In this document: positions 61,856-64,000 of the stretch, in pieces
Position numbering within the stretch: the first letter of the stretch is position 1
How the letters are laid out: each line of letters starts with the position of its first letter
Notes under the pieces: model-generated
Seen by the model: the letters and a program-made list of their open reading frames with translations, nothing else
The model's database searches: none
Told to the model about the DNA's origin: nothing
Translations under genes and position numbers: made by a program
From: Candidatus Altimarinota bacterium
GTDB lineage: Bacteria > Patescibacteriota > Gracilibacteria > BD1-5 > UBA2023
Reading direction: 5' to 3'
Length of the DNA stretch: 64,000 nt
Assembly: GCA_028714815.1 (NCBI GenBank)
Contig: JAQTLR010000002.1
Coordinates: 62,001-126,000, forward strand

Positions 61856-62998
61856 ATGTCCAAAAAAATAGCACTCGTCGGATGAGGAACCGGTGGCCAC
61901 ATCATGCCCATCCTCTCGCTCGTAGCCAATCTTGAACAACACCGGGAAAAATATTCCAAAACTATGCAAAAACGAAGTAATTCGAATGCAAATCGAGAAC
62001 CGGAATGAACCGTACGACTGTACGGAGAATGAGGAAGCGAAGATTTAAATTCGAAGAACGAGTTTTTCCATAGTTTTGTTTGGATTGGGGGAAAGGATAG
62101 TATGGAACAGGATAAAGCAGACGAGGCAGGAATTAGATTTATACCAATCACCACTTATAAACTCACAAGCACGAGGTCGCTCGGAGTCCTCCTCTATCCG
62201 TTCAAACTCTTACAAGGAATTTTCGATGCAAGAAAGGTACTACGAAACGAGCAACCGAAACTCGTTTTCTCCAAAGGCGGACCAGGTTCTGTGGCGGTCG
62301 GAATCGCTGCATGGAGCCTCAGGATCCCGCTCTATATCCACGAATCCGACACGGTTCCGGGATTTTCCAACAAGATTCTCGGACGTTTCGCGACGCAGGT
62401 ATTCCTCGGGTTCGAAGAAGCTCGGAAATGGTTCCCGGAACACAAAACCACCGTAGTCGGACAGATCCTCCATCCGGAGTTTTTTACAAAAAATCCAACT
62501 GGAGATATCGAGTGGAAAACGAAAAAAAAACATATATTCGTAACCTGCGGAAGCCAAGGATCCCGGAAGATTTTCCAGACGCTTCTGGATCAAAAACAGG
62601 ATTTCCCCGATACGGAATGGATAATCAGCCTCGGGACCCTGAACCGGAACATGCGGGCAGCATTCGAAAACTGGAAGGATACCCAAATATTCGATTGGAT
62701 TCCGCAATCGGATATCCCTCACATCCTCGACGGAGCCGAAATGGCTATCACCCGAGCGAGCGCTACGACACTCGCAGAGCTCTCCACTCGTCCTATCCAT
62801 CTCATGATCATCCCGCTTGCTATCTCTGCCGGAGATCACCAGCTCCATAATGCACAGGCCTACCAGCGGGATGGTCACACTGTCATCCTAGAATCGGATC
62901 TGGAACAGAGCCACATCGGCAACATGCTCCGATCACCCCACCTTATACCGCATCATGATACGGAAACAAAAATCCTTCCGCTTTTGGAGATTTTCTAG
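61856..62998 (+). CDS. murG: UDP-GlcNAc transferase MurG
   Basis: A 380-residue GT28 glycosyltransferase that converts lipid I to lipid II at the membrane. GGGTGGHIMPIL at the N-terminus has its second Gly encoded by TGA. KLVFSKGGPGSVAVGIAAW, IHESDTVPGFSNKI, TCGSQGSRK, ALAELSTRP-type ATTLAELSTRP and LPLAISAGDHQLHNA-type blocks follow. About 42 extra residues (roughly 34-75) lie between the first helix and the VWIGGKDSME strand, encoded by a palindromic insert that includes two further TGAs. Catalytic regions are intact. Confidence 0.95.
61956..62077. repeat. 122-bp palindromic insert in murG
   Basis: Outer arms CAAAACTATG (61956-61965) and CATAGTTTTG (62068-62077) are perfect reverse complements. 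Inner AAAAAC..TTCGAAT..AAATC arms also pair. The core CCGTAC-gact-GTACGG (62009-62024) is exactly centred. The element adds about 42 in-frame codons absent from other MurG proteins. It parallels the lepA insert in size, symmetry and core. Confidence 0.82.
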
Positions 62999-63016
62999 GA
63001 AAAGTTTTGACTTTCA

Positions 63017-63055
63017 AAAAAGAATTCGTATAAACCTGTACGAATTCTTTTTTAA
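63017..63055. terminator. terminator after murG
   Basis: AAAAAAGAATTCGTA ... TACGAATTCTTTTTT, a near-perfect 15-bp stem with a short loop. Confidence 0.92.
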
Positions 63056-63072
63056 CACAAGGGAGGTAAAAA

Positions 63073-63225
63073 ATGCAATTCGTACATTTCATGTGGCAAT
63101 CGTTTGTTACGGGAGACGACCCCGTTATGAAATTGATCATGTACCCCGGGGTGATACTTCTTTGTTTTTCCATCTATTTGGGCCTTTCGGCCTATAATCT
63201 CCGAAAAGCACAAAACAAAGGATAG
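63073..63225 (+). CDS. small single-TM protein with strong SD
   Basis: A 50-residue protein with one hydrophobic helix (LIMYPGVILLCFSIYLGLSA, about 22-41) and a basic C-terminus (NLRKAQNKG). A clear Shine-Dalgarno GGGAGGT lies at 63061-63067, 6 bp before the ATG, unusually strong for this window. It has its own terminator. No family recognised. Short, but RBS, start, TM and terminator all fit a real gene. Confidence 0.6.
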   Translation: MQFVHFMWQSFVTGDDPVMKLIMYPGVILLCFSIYLGLSAYNLRKAQNKG

Positions 63226-63253
63226 TATCTCTAAACTGGATACACCGCCCAGC

Positions 63254-63279
63254 AAAAGCCCCGGTTTTCGGGGCTTTTA
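63254..63279 (+). terminator. rho-independent terminator
   Basis: AAAAGCCCCG-gtttt-CGGGGCTTTT, 10-bp stem, about 30 bp after the small TM gene. Confidence 0.92.
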
Positions 63280-63299
63280 TCTGTCTGGTAGACAAGATA

Positions 63300-64000
63300 T
63301 TATTTATGTACTAGTAAAGTAACATCTGTCTCATTTTTCAGTCGCTTGGCATGCTCCTCTTTCCTCTGTATCTCTCCTGCTATACCGGCGTCGAAGAGAT
63401 CTTGTACCATTCAGGATAGATTATATTCTCTTGCTGATCTCTTCGTGACACGGATAAGGATTCCATCCTCCATTTTTTTTCTCCCGGATTCATCAGGTAT
63501 CGTCTTGATGAGTTCCGCTTTTTCACGTATCTCGTCCATAGCTGTCTCTAAGCTTATCCTGATAAGCTCCCTCGTTTTCTCCCTGATATGGGGAGTGATA
63601 ATATTTTTCCAGATGGAAAGGATTTCGGACCGATCGAACACCTTTCTTTGCATCTCTTTCTCATAGAGAGGACGAGCAATGATTTCAACGATCCGTTTTA
63701 TCTCATTGCTTATGATACCCTGTTTTTCTTCCCGCATCTTTGCTTCGATATGCTTTGCGCTGAATACATACCGAGCTTCCTGTTCCATCACATCGATCTT
63801 CTCAGCCAGAGCTTGTCCTTCTATTCTTTGTCGCTCTATTTCCCTATCTTTGATTCGTTGTGTGAGTGTTTTATAGGATTCGCCATAAAACATGTAGCGC
63901 CTCTTGAGTTCTTCTTTTTCATCATCATTCAGAACGGGATATATTTTCTTTGGCAATACTCCCCCATTTTTCCGGATATCGATCTCTTGAATGAACCGTT
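63300..64000 (-). CDS. hypothetical coiled-coil protein, N-terminus cut by window edge
   Basis: At least 233 residues, open to the right edge; ends at TAA 63300-63302 after one TGA (63411-63413) read as Gly. Highly charged and helical throughout (YKTLTQRIKDREIERQRIEG, EIREKAELIKTIPDESGRKK), probably a long coiled coil. No signal, membrane segment or recognised domain. Its true start lies beyond the window. Confidence 0.6.

Overview
Genetic code and organism. The window reads correctly only if UGA is a glycine codon (translation table 25). Dozens of genes carry in-frame TGA codons, and many of these fall exactly on glycines that are invariant in the family: the DnaA Walker A motif (38448-38450), the MurG and YvcK GGGTG loops (61883-61885, 48219-48221), the GFLGLLH block of LepA (13429-13431) and the DTGMHRxG block of alanine racemase (19686-19688). 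Every gene called complete here ends in TAA or TAG. This points to the Candidate Phyla Radiation lineages Gracilibacteria (BD1-5) or Absconditabacteria (SR1). Gracilibacteria seems likelier because base composition looks moderate rather than strongly AT-rich, judged by eye. Coordinates below join the fragments that a standard-code translation would produce.

Layout. 1-6.4 kb: coiled-coil hypotheticals, a lone prepilin-like gene, a TPR-like secreted protein, khpB/jag, and a two-gene unit of exported hypotheticals. 6.4-12.6 kb: murF, membrane and TPR-like hypotheticals. 12.6-20.4 kb: lepA, idi, an Imm-5-like gene, a DUF378 membrane protein, a short phnA/yjdM-like gene, a lipoprotein, alr. 20.4-30.4 kb (minus strand): two adjacent ABC half-exporters, a P-loop kinase, three Nudix hydrolases, an HD hydrolase, and a three-gene ABC-2 exporter; a small phage-holin-like membrane gene lies opposite. 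30.6-36.7 kb: YgjP-like protease, acyltransferase, a peptidoglycan amidase fused to SpoIID, nrdR, and a PriA C-terminal half. 36.7-39.6 kb: NYN nuclease, dnaA, rplS. 39.8-42.7 kb: a four-gene type IV pilin operon. 42.7-46.1 kb: two M23 cell-wall hydrolases, one with SLH domains and one with a lysozyme-like domain. 46.1-49.2 kb: rsmG, an NfeD/SPFH pair, yvcK. 49.2-57.2 kb: membrane hypotheticals, a GIY-YIG protein, an ABC-F ATPase, CorA, and a large GGDEF-like protein. 57.3-64 kb: zinc-ribbon membrane protein, DUF4012 protein, ybeY, murG and a partial gene.

How the genes fit together. Much of the window serves the envelope: murF, murG and alr make peptidoglycan; the amidase-SpoIID fusion and the M23 proteins remodel it; pilins, SLH domains, ABC exporters and the acyltransferase decorate or cross it. 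The rest is core information processing (dnaA, lepA, rplS, rsmG, ybeY, khpB, nrdR) and nucleotide-pool clean-up (Nudix, HD and kinase genes).

Most unusual observations. lepA and murG each contain an in-frame palindromic insert of about 121 bp with a similar GTAC-centred core, resembling coding-region palindromic mobile elements. Other points are a degenerate stand-alone PriA half, a twin GGDEF-like protein, a REP-like repeat that encodes a prepilin leader, a duplicated promoter segment ahead of the NYN gene, and a four-copy purine-rich intergenic repeat. I saw no tRNA, rRNA, CRISPR array or insertion sequence. No gene-free stretch exceeds about 270 bp.
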